From contig NZ_VOUA01000001.1 of assembly GCF_024372725.1 (NCBI RefSeq), positions 327,242 to 391,241 on the forward strand: a DNA stretch of 64,000 nucleotides. The letters are read 5' to 3'. Numbering within the stretch: position 1 is the stretch's first letter; each line of letters starts with the position of its first letter. Positions 8,312 through 17,151 of the stretch are shown piece after piece. This stretch comes from Methanosarcina sp. KYL-1. GTDB lineage: Archaea > Halobacteriota > Methanosarcinia > Methanosarcinales > Methanosarcinaceae. The position numbers and the translations under genes were made by a program. The notes below the pieces were generated by a model. The model did not search any database and had not been told where the DNA came from. It worked only from the letters and a program-made list of their open reading frames with translations.

Positions 8312-10417
8312 TTATTTTTTCTTTGAGGATGCGGCTAACAGGCAGATTCCAAGCAATCCTGTCAGGATCCCGAAGCCAGGAGACTTTTCTGCATTTTCGG
8401 CTTCTCCTTTTTCAGTTACGGTGTTTTCGTCAGCCGTTTCACTTTCGTCTGTCCCTCTGGGGAGAGGTCCGATTTCGGTGCTTTCTTCGGCGACTTCCGT
8501 GCTTTCGGTCTCTTCAATATCATCTGCCGATAGCTCTTCTCCGTCTTCTTCCTCAGCTTCAATACTTACTGCTTTTGCCGGGTAGATGTAATACTTCCCT
8601 GCTCCTGCGATGTCCACGTCCGAGCTTGTGAAATAGAGGTCGTCTGTGAGGTACGTTACGTCGTCCACTTCGAGGCTGATGGCATTTGAGTTTTCGAGCA
8701 CGATTTCATCGGATTCTGCCACTGTACATTCGAACTCTCCCAATGTGAAGTCAGTGTCTATTGTCAGGACTTCTTCTTTGTCAATGAGCCAGGTGTATTT
8801 CAGCTTCACAACGCTGTCTGTTGCTGACTGGAATACTTTGTCCACATATGTGACGAAGTATACTGCATCTTCCTGGTCTGCAAAGTCCGCAGTTGCCACA
8901 AAAGCCCTTTCTTCACTGTCTTCTTCGGTGTCCGCGTTAAGAATGGCTGTCTCGAGTTCCTCTCCGTCCTTCTGGAGGGCGAGCCATACCTTATTTCCGT
9001 CAACGTCTACCTGCTTGCATTCGAGTGTGTATCCTGCTCCCAGGTCCCAGGTCTCTCCTGCCTTCAGGGTCTGGATGTCGTCCGAGCCCTGTTCGAGGAG
9101 GAGCTTTGTAATGGTTGTTGCGTCCCCGTTAATTGCCACGTATTTTTCCCCGATCCAGGGGAGAAGGGTATAGCTTCCGTCCTCGTCTACCACAACCCCG
9201 CGCTTGCTCATGGCTTTGTACTGCTTGGCGTAGGGGGCCGTGGAGTAGGTGAGTTCTCCGTCGTCAATGGTATATTCGTTATCAACACCAATTGGGCCGC
9301 TGTTGCTGTCTGCTGCATTTTCGTAGTAGAAGCGCTCTGTCCAGGACTCGTAGTTGTCGATATCAAAATAGAAAGAGCCCCAGCTTGAAGCGTCCCAGGA
9401 AATCCCGTCTGCAGCTTCCACAATTGTACCCCTTACTTCATATGTTCCGGGGCTTGTGGCTTCCTTTGCAGGGTAGATATAGAAGTTTCCGTCCCCTGCA
9501 ATGTCCACATCGGATATGCAGATGTAGAGCTCGTCGGTAATGTAGGTTATGTCATCAATGTTGAGGGAAATCGAATTTGAGTTTTCGAGCACGATTTCAT
9601 CGGATTCCGCCACTGTACATTCAAACTCTCCCAATGTGAAATCCGTGTCTATCGTTTGAATCTCGTCCTTGTCAATGATCCAGGTGTATTTCAACCTCAC
9701 AACACTGTCTGTTGCTGACTGGAATACTTTGTCCGCATATGTGACGAAGTATACTGCGTCTTCCTGGTCTGCAAAGTCTGAGGTTGCCACAAAAGCCCTT
9801 TCTTCACTGTCTTCCTCTGTGTCGGTGTTAAGGATTTCGGAGTCGAGTTCTTCCCCATCTTTCAGGAGAGCGAGCCATACCTTATTCCCGTCTACATCGA
9901 CCTGCTTGCATTCAAGGCTGTATCCTGCTTCCAGGTCCCAGGTCTCTCCTGCCTTCAGGGTCTGGACGTCGTCCGAGCCCTGTTCGAGGAGGAGCTTTGT
10001 AATGGTTGTTGCGTCCCCGTTTACTGCCACGTATTTTTCCCCGAGCCAGGGGAGAAGGGTATAACTTCCGTCCTCGTCCACAACAACCCCGCGCTTGCTC
10101 ATCACCTTGTACTGCTTGGTGTAGGGGGCCGTGGAGTAGGTGAGTTCTCCGTCGTCAATGGTGGCTTCGTTTCCGATCCCCAGGGGGCCGTTGTTGCTGT
10201 CGGCATCGTTTTCATAGTAGAAGCGCTCTGTCCAGGACTCGTTATTGTCAATGTCCGCATATAAAGCGCCCCAGTTTTCGGCGTTCCAGAACAGATCCTC
10301 GGATCCGGTGTCCAGAATTGCTCCCGGGATTTCAACTGAAGCTGCCAACCCCGAAGGAAGCAGCGACAGGAGAACCGTCAGTGCTAATATTGTAGGAAAT
10401 ACTCCATTTTTTTGCAT
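8312..10417 (-). CDS. S-layer protein with two repeated domains and PGF-type anchor
   Basis: Exported cell-envelope protein of about 701 residues. A signal peptide (hydrophobic FPTILALTVLLSLLPSGLAA) is followed by two tandem copies of a roughly 290-residue domain (about residues 35-325 and 330-620). The copies are nearly identical in long stretches, for example ESWTERFYYEN, GVVVDEDGSYTLLPW, ERAFVAT and YIYPAK in both. An acidic, Ser/Thr/Glu-rich spacer then leads to a C-terminal SPGFGILTGLLGICLLA helix with a basic tail, the PGF-CTERM archaeosortase signal. This is the Methanosarcina S-layer (DUF1608) architecture. The ATG at 10417 directly precedes the signal peptide; an in-frame ATG at 10429 is an alternative. 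It is acidic, as expected for a surface glycoprotein. Confidence 0.92.
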   Translation of the reverse strand: MQKNGVFPTILALTVLLSLLPSGLAASVEIPGAILDTGSEDLFWNAENWGALYADIDNNESWTERFYYENDADSNNGPLGIGNEATIDDGELTYSTAPYTKQYKVMSKRGVVVDEDGSYTLLPWLGEKYVAVNGDATTITKLLLEQGSDDVQTLKAGETWDLEAGYSLECKQVDVDGNKVWLALLKDGEELDSEILNTDTEEDSEERAFVATSDFADQEDAVYFVTYADKVFQSATDSVVRLKYTWIIDKDEIQTIDTDFTLGEFECTVAESDEIVLENSNSISLNIDDITYITDELYICISDVDIAGDGNFYIYPAKEATSPGTYEVRGTIVEAADGISWDASSWGSFYFDIDNYESWTERFYYENAADSNSGPIGVDNEYTIDDGELTYSTAPYAKQYKAMSKRGVVVDEDGSYTLLPWIGEKYVAINGDATTITKLLLEQGSDDIQTLKAGETWDLGAGYTLECKQVDVDGNKVWLALQKDGEELETAILNADTEEDSEERAFVATADFADQEDAVYFVTYVDKVFQSATDSVVKLKYTWLIDKEEVLTIDTDFTLGEFECTVAESDEIVLENSNAISLEVDDVTYLTDDLYFTSSDVDIAGAGKYYIYPAKAVSIEAEEEDGEELSADDIEETESTEVAEESTEIGPLPRGTDESETADENTVTEKGEAENAEKSPGFGILTGLLGICLLAASSKKK

Positions 10418-10771
10418 GTTTGATCCCATTTCTTCAATTAGTATTTTTATGCTCCTTTTATACCACATTCTATTTTCAAAATTCTACTATATATTACTTT
10501 TTATTTTAATCAAAAGTTATTTATACTACTTTCTAGAAAAACAATCTAACTTGCGAAGAGGTTCCCTAAAAGCTTTCAATCAAGGTAAAAATTATATACT
10601 ATTTTTCTTTCCGGTTTTGAATGTTTATTTTGAAATATGATTTTTTTCCCGGTTGGTCTATTGTTTCATAAGTGTTTAGAAAAAGTACTGCACCTGAAAC
10701 ACTATGTTGTTTTTAAAAAAGGATTAAAATAGGGATATCTACAATTTACCGGTTGATCTCCCAACTTTTGC

Positions 10772-10891
10772 TTATATTTTACTCATGAAATTTCTTGCAA
10801 GGTATAACACGGTCAGATCTATGAAAAGCAGAATGCAAAAAAATATATAATCTGCTCCTTCAAACGCCCAAATACCTTCAATGTGAATCAT
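10772..10891 (-). CDS. 39-residue membrane microprotein (cassette copy 1)
   Basis: A small gene missed by usual length cut-offs. It begins MIHIEGIWAFEGADY, continues with a hydrophobic segment of about 20 residues (FFCILLFIDLTVLYLA) and ends RNFMSKI. A clear GGAGG lies upstream of the ATG. It follows the winged-helix gene at 10927 by 35 bases. A homologue sits in the same place in the second cassette (14753-14875), sharing I-[DE]-GIWAF-x-GADY and the FMSK ending. Conservation of frame, length and ribosome site across two diverged copies argues it is translated. Function is unknown; a single-span membrane partner of the adjacent DMT permease is the natural guess. Confidence 0.8.
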   Translation of the reverse strand: MIHIEGIWAFEGADYIFFCILLFIDLTVLYLARNFMSKI

Positions 10892-10926
10892 CCTGCGCCT
10901 CCTTTCTGCCAGAAAATTTCGATAAT

Positions 10927-11211
10927 TTACATTAAGTATTCAAGGGCTCTGGACTTTCCTTCCTCTGAGATTTTGAATCTGTACAGCACTTTGCCTTTCC
11001 CGAAGTGTGTGCCGTCATCTACTGCCACTTCCGTGACATGGAACAGTCCACTGGAAACAAGTTCTGCTGTCCAGAAACGCACGGTCCATCGCCAGCGCTT
11101 ATTGCTTTTTCCATACTCCTCAAGAACCTGGCTGACAAGCTCGTAGTCCCATGCCTCATCTTTTTTCTCATAGAGGAGCTGGAGAAGTCTACTTTTCATT
11201 GGAAGTTTCAT
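10927..11211 (-). CDS. Small winged-helix-like protein (cassette copy 1)
   Basis: A 94-residue protein (MKLPMKSRLLQLLYEKKDEAW...). It is a clear paralogue of the 97-residue protein at 14888-15181: both have KS-L-LLYEK-EAWDYELV, a Trp-rich helix (W-W-V-RFWT-EL) and a VAVDDG-HFG-KVLYRF hairpin followed by a C-terminal helix. The helix-helix-helix-wing order looks like a winged-helix domain (inference from pattern, not a profile hit). It lies 22 bases downstream of the DMT permease gene. It could regulate the cassette, or be a cytoplasmic partner of the transporter. Confidence 0.75.
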   Translation of the reverse strand: MKLPMKSRLLQLLYEKKDEAWDYELVSQVLEEYGKSNKRWRWTVRFWTAELVSSGLFHVTEVAVDDGTHFGKGKVLYRFKISEEGKSRALEYLM

Positions 11212-11233
11212 TTTTCTTCTCCCTTTCTATTTT

Positions 11234-12445
11234 TCAGGAACTTTCGACTTCTCTGGTTGTTTCGAGAATGGTGTCTTTGCTTTCCCAGTACATGACAAAG
11301 GTCCCTCCTATTGTGATCAGGGACCCGACGAGGAGCCACCATTTGAATGACTCTCCAAGGAAGAGGGAGAGTGACATAATTGCAAATATCACGTAAAAGG
11401 TGGAAATGCTCTGGCCCCGCCCCGCTCCTATTAGTACGTAGGACTTGTACATCCCGATATAGGCGGCTGCAAAGGATGCGGATGCGAGAGCTTCCCAGAA
11501 TATAAATTGTGGGTTTGTGTATGCGGCAATAAACACCGTGCTTATGGTATCAAACCCGAATATCAGGGAGGCGGCTGGAATCATTATGCAGATCCATATC
11601 AGGGCATCCCATATCAGGCGGACTGTAACGCAGGCTTCAGTGTCGCAAAGGTCTGAAGTGCGTCCTGCAACGGTAGCTTCCATTCCCCACCCAAAGGCTG
11701 CCATCAATCCTCCAACATATCCAAGCCATGAGCTGCCAGAGTTTGAAATTTCTTCAATCAGTTTAAGGGGATTCCATATGAATGCCCCTCCGATGATTGT
11801 GAATACTATGGCAGTTATTGTCCTTTTGTTTATTTTTTCCTTGTACCAGAGTCTTGCCGTAAGGGCGGCTATCGGTCCGCAAAGCAGGGCCGCGGATGCA
11901 GAGAATGATCCTCCTATATATCCAACTGCAAGCGTGCTTCCGTAAAGTGCAAATACGCCTCCGCAAAAACCGGCCAGCAACAGCCATTTTGATATTTTGG
12001 GGTTAAAGAAGGTCCTGTAAACTTCCGACATTTTTCCCTGCCCGACAACGAAGAGAAGTGCAAAAATAAAAGGGTCTCCGATAGACAGCCCGGCTGATGC
12101 AAGGAGGGTGGCTATAAAATGCCCGTGTTCACTCGGAAAAACCGTCGGATCATTAAGTGGGTATACATGCCATAGAGCTGAAAGTGGGATGTATCCAATT
12201 CCCCATAAAAATGCCCCTATCAGTGCCCAGGTAAACCCCCATTTTATTCTGTTTTTCTTTTCATTCACTATGCAGCTCTCAATGTCAATATTTTCCCAAC
12301 TAAGCTGCTTTTTCTGATTTTCATACTCTCCGTTTTCAAGGCATGTTTTTATTCTAACCCCTCCGTTTTTGCACAAAATTATTCTTCCTTTTTTGCAACT
12401 CTCCGGTTTTGGTCGTGGGGGTGAGTTCCTGAAAACCGTAGGCAT
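11234..12445 (-). CDS. DMT-superfamily permease (cassette copy 1)
   Basis: About 403 residues with some ten hydrophobic segments in the EamA-type arrangement. It is paralogous to 15184-16311: EKKNRIKWGF before the first helix, AVGYIGGSFSASAALLCGPIAALTARLWYKEK, GRTSDLCDTE, IGMYKSYVLIGAGRGQSISTFYVI and MYWESKD all have counterparts. The N-terminal 60 residues are poorly conserved and the start is uncertain; ATG at 12445 is chosen over one at 12475. It is probably an uptake or efflux system for a methylated amine-type substrate, given the surrounding methyltransferases; genes called methylamine permeases occur at such places in Methanosarcina. The substrate is not readable from the sequence. Confidence 0.85.
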   Translation of the reverse strand: MPTVFRNSPPRPKPESCKKGRIILCKNGGVRIKTCLENGEYENQKKQLSWENIDIESCIVNEKKNRIKWGFTWALIGAFLWGIGYIPLSALWHVYPLNDPTVFPSEHGHFIATLLASAGLSIGDPFIFALLFVVGQGKMSEVYRTFFNPKISKWLLLAGFCGGVFALYGSTLAVGYIGGSFSASAALLCGPIAALTARLWYKEKINKRTITAIVFTIIGGAFIWNPLKLIEEISNSGSSWLGYVGGLMAAFGWGMEATVAGRTSDLCDTEACVTVRLIWDALIWICIMIPAASLIFGFDTISTVFIAAYTNPQFIFWEALASASFAAAYIGMYKSYVLIGAGRGQSISTFYVIFAIMSLSLFLGESFKWWLLVGSLITIGGTFVMYWESKDTILETTREVESS

Positions 12446-12475
12446 AAGAATCTCTTTGTATCTTTTCCCAAACAC

Positions 12476-12951
12476 GTGGAATGTGCTCGTTTTTCAGATT
12501 CTATCAATAACTCTCCTCATGACCCTGTTTTTTATCAGGTTTATCAGGCTTCTTAAATCCATTTTTTTTCAATTGTTCAATTTGCTAAGAAATTTCAACT
12601 CAATCCCCTTATTTTTTATATCGATGTCAACTTTAATATTAATTTTTTTATATTTCGCTTTTTTTGTATATTATATATTCGTTTTTCTATTCAAATAGCA
12701 TCATTTAAATATTATGAATTTTCTTTTACACAGTTCTTCCCCCGGTTATTTTCTTTAATATAATGAATTTTCTTTTTGCATTTCCATCTGGGCAATGTTA
12801 TCGGAATCAATATAATTCAGGGAAAAGGGTTAATGAAAATATGATATTGGAAGATGATGGATTAAGTGAGTATAAAAATAGGGAAATTTGAAAAAAGGAT
12901 GAGGAATAAAATAGTTTGAGCATGGTCCATAACCATGCTCTTCTAAATTTT
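12476..12951. other. Intergenic, AT-rich, no gene seen
   Basis: About 480 bases between the start of the DMT gene and the end of the APC permease gene. It is very T-rich on the plus strand near 12560-12700, with possible TATA elements for the DMT gene. No conserved ORF, repeat or hairpin stands out. Confidence 0.5.
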
Positions 12952-14466
12952 TTATGCTTCTTTCATATGAGATATGGGGTCAGTTCTCATGGACGATGGC
13001 TCTTTTCCTGAATTCGGGTTTTTTGGTGCAAAATCCAGCTCTTTTTCTCCAAAAATCATATATTCGCGCTCTTCTTCGCTTATAGAATTCCTCTCGTTTG
13101 TTGCCATGTAGTAAAACACCACTCCCAGTAACATCCAGGCGAGGAATGTGGCCCATTCAACGGAATTTATTGCGCCAGGACTTCCAGGTACAACCATCAT
13201 CATTACCATTAAGGCGGTAATGAGAGTTGCTAAGTATCCTGTCTTGATGCCTCCGGGCATCTTAAAGGGCCTTTCCATTTCGGGTTCGATTTTTCTCAAT
13301 CTAACGGCTGAGAGGCAGACAAAAAGCCATGCGAGCATGAAGGAAAGTGCGCCCACACTCATTACAGGAATCAGAATGGCAGTTCCTACGAATGGGGCAA
13401 TTATAGTGATTATACTCACAAAAATTATGGCATTCTTTGGGGTCCGGCATCTCTCATCAACTTTTCCAAAGTATGTGGGGATGAGTTTTGCGCGTCCCAT
13501 ACTGAAAATCAGCCTGGTTGATGCAACGAAGAAAGCATTTAACGTGCTTAGCAACCCGCAGACAGCTCCAATTAAAACAAGTCTGCCGATGAAGGGGGCT
13601 ACACCCATTATCGCGTCGGCGGCCGGATACTCAAGATTTATGAGGCTTTTCCAGGGCATAAGCAGGGCAACGACAAATATTATGGTGCTGTAAAATATTG
13701 CCCCTGATAAGGGTGTTATGCTCAGGACTTTTCCCAGGTTATGGTAACTTATTCCCGACTTACTTTCTTCTGCTCCCTGGGGAATTGTATCAAAACCTGC
13801 TACGAAGAAGGGGGTGATTGCAAGCACTGCAATAATGCCTCCCAATGTTCCGAATCCTTCTATGGAATGTCCCATGTAGGGCTGGAGGTTTGAGGCATCT
13901 CCGAGTAAAACGCCGGCAAATGCATAGGCAATTCCACACAGTATCAGGAGTTTTGTGATGGAGGACTGAAATTTAGCAGCTTTTTCGACACCCTTGTAGT
14001 TAATGTACGCGATAGAGAGGGCCACAATCAGCTCCAGCATAAGGAGGGGAAAGTATACTTCAAATCCCATTATTTCATAGAGTGGCATTGTTTTTAGTCC
14101 GGGGAAGATGCTTGATGCAATGGTGCCGACAGCTACTGCTTCCCAGGGGCAGAGAAATACATAAGCAAATGATAGTATCCATCCAGTATAAAAAGAGGCT
14201 TTAGGGCCAAATCCTCTGTAGGTATAGGCGATCTCTCCTCCTGCCACTGGCATGGAAGAGACCATTTCTCCATATGTCCATGTGACTGGGAGCAGAATTG
14301 CTCCTCCTATAAGAAATGCAATTATTGCGGCCAGAGGCCCTCCTGCAGTCCCTATCCAGTCGCCAACACAGACGACCCAGCCAATCCCTACCATTGAACC
14401 GAAGCCCAGGGTGAAATAATCGAAAAGTCCCATCGTTTTCTTCAGTTCGTGCCTTTCAATATGCAT
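12952..14466 (-). CDS. APC-family amine/amino acid permease
   Basis: A 504-residue transporter with about twelve membrane segments. The APC signature is near the N-terminus (FDYFTLGFGSMVGIGWVVCVGDW), followed by GGPLAAIIAFLIGG, PVAGGEIAYTYRGFGPKASFYTGW and TPKNAIIFVSIITI. The family exchanges or imports amino acids, polyamines or amines with protons or sodium. It lies between the two DMT cassettes and close to amine methyltransferases, so methylamine or a related N-methyl compound is a plausible substrate (inference). The C-terminus is a hydrophilic tail of about 50 residues. It appears to be its own transcription unit, with 285 bases before the cassette microprotein gene upstream. Confidence 0.9.
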   Translation of the reverse strand: MHIERHELKKTMGLFDYFTLGFGSMVGIGWVVCVGDWIGTAGGPLAAIIAFLIGGAILLPVTWTYGEMVSSMPVAGGEIAYTYRGFGPKASFYTGWILSFAYVFLCPWEAVAVGTIASSIFPGLKTMPLYEIMGFEVYFPLLMLELIVALSIAYINYKGVEKAAKFQSSITKLLILCGIAYAFAGVLLGDASNLQPYMGHSIEGFGTLGGIIAVLAITPFFVAGFDTIPQGAEESKSGISYHNLGKVLSITPLSGAIFYSTIIFVVALLMPWKSLINLEYPAADAIMGVAPFIGRLVLIGAVCGLLSTLNAFFVASTRLIFSMGRAKLIPTYFGKVDERCRTPKNAIIFVSIITIIAPFVGTAILIPVMSVGALSFMLAWLFVCLSAVRLRKIEPEMERPFKMPGGIKTGYLATLITALMVMMMVVPGSPGAINSVEWATFLAWMLLGVVFYYMATNERNSISEEEREYMIFGEKELDFAPKNPNSGKEPSSMRTDPISHMKEA

Positions 14467-14730
14467 CTCTGATTTGCCATCTCCTTCATTTTTATTATCA
14501 AGAATATGAATTCCTCCGGTATGCAGATGGAAAAGTGCAGTCTACGCTATCATATGTTAAAATTTGAAATTGAATCAGTACCGGGAATCTGGTTTTCATG
14601 GCATAATGGTGCCATGAACAGGCATTTTAAGAAAAAATGGAGTTTTTGAAGCCTGAATTCGCGACAAAACCAGTTATGCCTTTTTTCCCTTTCACGGTTT
14701 AGTATCTCGGTGTTTTCCGGATTATTCCTT

Positions 14731-14761
14731 AAAAATAAAGGTTTGAGAAGGCTCAAACCTT
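14731..14761 (-). terminator. Terminator of the second DMT cassette
   Basis: Perfect 10-bp inverted repeat AAGGTTTGAG (14738-14747) / CTCAAACCTT (14752-14761) with a 4-base loop. Read on the minus strand it is followed by TATTTTTAAGG. The stem includes the stop codon of the microprotein gene, so the cassette transcript ends exactly there. This supports the microprotein being the last gene of the operon. Confidence 0.75.
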
Positions 14762-14875
14762 GCTCATGAAGGTACGTGAAAGGTAGAGGATTGCAACATC
14801 CAGAGCTATCAACAGGAATGCAAAAAGGTAGTCAGCCCCGTTAAACGCCCAGATTCCGTCTATGTGGAATAACAT
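14753..14875 (-). CDS. 40-residue membrane microprotein (cassette copy 2)
   Basis: Starts MLFHIDGIWAFNGADY, has a hydrophobic span (LFAFLLIALDVAILYL) and ends SRTFMSKV before TGA. GAGGTGA lies 6 nt before the ATG, and the gene begins 12 nt after the winged-helix gene. It is homologous along its whole length to the microprotein at 10772-10891. The terminator stem overlaps its last codons. Unknown family; predicted single-span membrane protein with a short Asp/Trp-containing N-terminal segment. Confidence 0.82.
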   Translation of the reverse strand: MLFHIDGIWAFNGADYLFAFLLIALDVAILYLSRTFMSKV

Positions 14876-14887
14876 CTTTATCACCTC

Positions 14888-15181
14888 TCAGATCAGGAGT
14901 TCCTCAGCCCTTTCTTTCCCAAGTGCTGTCATCTGGAACCTGTACAGTACCTTGTCTGTCCCGAAGTGGCTTCCGTCGTCAACGGCAGCTTCTACGACTT
15001 TGAAGATATTTGAGGCCGCAAGTTCTATTGTCCAGAAACGAATGACCCATTTCCAGTAATCTGTGGTCTTTCTGGACTTCTCCTGAATTTCATGTACAAG
15101 CTCGTAATCCCAGGCTTCGCCTTTTTCATAAAGCAGTTTTACAAGCATGCTCTTCATTGTCAGTTTGCTGTCGTCTGCCAT
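14888..15181 (-). CDS. Small winged-helix-like protein (cassette copy 2)
   Basis: A 97-residue paralogue of 10927-11211 (LTMKSMLVKLLYEKGEAWDYELV, RFWTIELAASNIF, VDDGSHFGTDKVLYRFQMT, C-terminal GKERAEELLI). The pattern of helices and a beta-hairpin suggests a winged-helix fold. It begins 2 bases after the DMT permease stop and precedes the microprotein by 12 bases, so the three are a tight operon. Not assigned to a named family. A role as regulator or as permease-associated protein is inference. Confidence 0.78.
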   Translation of the reverse strand: MADDSKLTMKSMLVKLLYEKGEAWDYELVHEIQEKSRKTTDYWKWVIRFWTIELAASNIFKVVEAAVDDGSHFGTDKVLYRFQMTALGKERAEELLI

Positions 15182-15183
15182 AT

Positions 15184-16311
15184 TCAGGCCTCCTTAACGA
15201 CTCTGGTTCCGTCTGTCATTGAGTCGCTGCTTTCCCAGTACATATATACGGTACCGAATACAGCCAGTGCAGAGCCGGCTACAATCCACCACTTCAGAAC
15301 GTCTCCCATGAAGAAGTAAAGGGTAAGGAATCCTGGAATTATGTACAGGGTTGCAATGCTCAAACCGCGGCCTGCACCAATCAACGGGAAGGATCTGTAC
15401 ATCCCCACATAGGCTGAGAACAGTGACATTACATAGAGCACTTCCCATATCCAGTATGCGGGGTGCTGGTATATGTGTGCCATTGCCCCGATCATCGTGT
15501 CAAACCCGAAGAGCAGGATTGCAAGGGGAAGGCAAAAGAAGGTCCACCAGAAGAAATCAAAGATTCCGCGGCATGTCATGTTCATGGAATAATCGTATAC
15601 ATCGGCTACACGTGCAACAAACACTCCTTCAAGGCCCCATGCAAGTGCTGCCAGCATACCGCCAACGTAACCGATCCATGCATCCTTGGTTGCCGGATTT
15701 GCAAGGTCTTGAAGCAATGCATAAGGGTTGAATACAAAAATCCCACCAAGAACGATAAATAAAATCCCAATCATTGCTTTTTTATTCAATTTTTCATGAT
15801 ACCATAAGTTTGCAACAATTGCAGCAATCGCACCCGTGAGAAGGCTCGCTGCGGCAGCAAAAGAGCCACCTGCATAAGCAACGGCAAGCTGGTATCCTCC
15901 TACTCCTATCGGGCTTGCAATTAATGTCGCAAGGAGCATGGTTTTCGAAATTCTAAGATTGGATATTGCCTTTGGCACATCGGATAGTTTGCTTTCTCCA
16001 AGATCCCAGAACAACGTGGTAACAAAGACTTTAGTAATTCCGGCTCCAAAGGCGATTGTAACCATTGCAACAAGGTATCCTGTATATCCTTCGGGAAAAA
16101 CTGCGGAATTACTCATATCGGGGATTTTCCAGACTGCTACGGACGGGACATATCCCATTCCCCATATAATGGCAGCCAGGATTCCCCAGATGAATCCCCA
16201 CTTTATTCTGTTCTTTTTCTCCTTTCCAATCAAGTCGCCAAGCTTTGAACTTGCATATTCTGCATGTTCTTTCGTGTTGAACGGCCTTTTGTTTTCTGAC
16301 ACGTTTTCCAT
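15184..16311 (-). CDS. DMT-superfamily permease (cassette copy 2)
   Basis: A 375-residue EamA/RhaT-like transporter with about ten membrane helices. Features: KNRIKWGFIWGILAAIIWGMGY as helix 1, YAGGSFAAAASLLTGAIAAIVANLWYHEKL at the end of the first repeat, GLEGVFVARVADVYDYS, IGMYRSFPLIGAGRGLSIATLYIIPGF and a final MYWESSDSM. It is the first gene of the cassette with 14888-15181 and 14753-14875. The ATG at 16311 follows AGGAGGATAACATGG-type sequence. Homology to 11234-12445 is clear outside the N-terminus. Substrate unknown; a methylated nitrogen compound is suggested by context. Confidence 0.88.
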   Translation of the reverse strand: MENVSENKRPFNTKEHAEYASSKLGDLIGKEKKNRIKWGFIWGILAAIIWGMGYVPSVAVWKIPDMSNSAVFPEGYTGYLVAMVTIAFGAGITKVFVTTLFWDLGESKLSDVPKAISNLRISKTMLLATLIASPIGVGGYQLAVAYAGGSFAAAASLLTGAIAAIVANLWYHEKLNKKAMIGILFIVLGGIFVFNPYALLQDLANPATKDAWIGYVGGMLAALAWGLEGVFVARVADVYDYSMNMTCRGIFDFFWWTFFCLPLAILLFGFDTMIGAMAHIYQHPAYWIWEVLYVMSLFSAYVGMYRSFPLIGAGRGLSIATLYIIPGFLTLYFFMGDVLKWWIVAGSALAVFGTVYMYWESSDSMTDGTRVVKEA

Positions 16312-17151
16312 GTTATCCTCCTGACCTGCTTTGCAGAAGTCTTGTCCAGCTTCTTCTTTTGTAATTATCTATTATATATAGTTTTTTATTTTACTCGAAA
16401 TCTATTTATATCACTATTTATTCAACAATTATTTTTTCATGCTTGAGTTTGCAGAGTGTATGACGATCTAACTGCATATCTGTCTTCTATATTTGGTTAT
16501 GTGTAAAAAATCGATCTCAATTGGCTCTTCTATTGTTTATGCAATCCTGCCTGGTTGGTGGGGTGCAACAAAATTTTTCCAAGCTTTTAAAAAATGATCT
16601 TTTTCACAAAATGTTAGAATGGATCGTGTGGATTATTCCCCTTATTTTACGGGTTCAGAATATTTTCTTCATAAGAGGCTTAGGTGGGTGTTTCCTTGAA
16701 CCTTTTCCTGTCGGGTAAATCCAGTTTGTAACTTCATCCCTCTAATTTCTCCTTTTGTCTGCCGTCTTTTTTCTTCTTCAATATATTCTATTTAAACAAT
16801 TTCATTTCATTAGAAATCTTTATATATACTAATTTTCAAAATCCGTCTCTCACGTTTCAAAATCAGCTGGTTTTATACTTCAAAAGTCGGGATGGGCCTG
16901 TCTCCAAAAGCTATGGATTAACCCCAATGTTATCTTAAATTCCTGGTAACTATTCAGTCTACATAACGCAGTCAATTGATGTTGATTTTGATGTCCCCGC
17001 CTGAAAATTGGTTTCGCCTGAAAATTGGTTTCACCTGAAAATTGGTTTCACCTGAAAAAGAGATTATAACTGAAAAATAGTTGCAGGCTTTTTATTTTCA
17101 TTTTTACCCCTCCCCGGGGGGAGGGGTTGCTTACTCTTGTTCTTGTTTTTC
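16312..17151. repeat. 840-base intergenic region with a 17-bp tandem repeat
   Basis: No supportable gene. At 17000-17057 the unit CCTGAAAATTGGTTTCA (17 bp, last base G or A) occurs three times plus a partial copy. At 17106-17127 there is a GC-rich inverted repeat ACCCCTCCCC / GGGGAGGGGT, 25 bases after the stop of the minus-strand MtmB-like gene. It lacks a T-run on the minus strand, so its terminator role is unsure. TATA-like elements around 16371-16405 may serve the DMT permease. Confidence 0.6.

Noticed and set aside
8646-9173. Long plus-strand frame opposite the S-layer gene (and a similar one at 9669-10064)
   Set aside because: They are antisense shadows of the two repeated domains; the Ser-rich translations match each other only because the coding strand is repeated.
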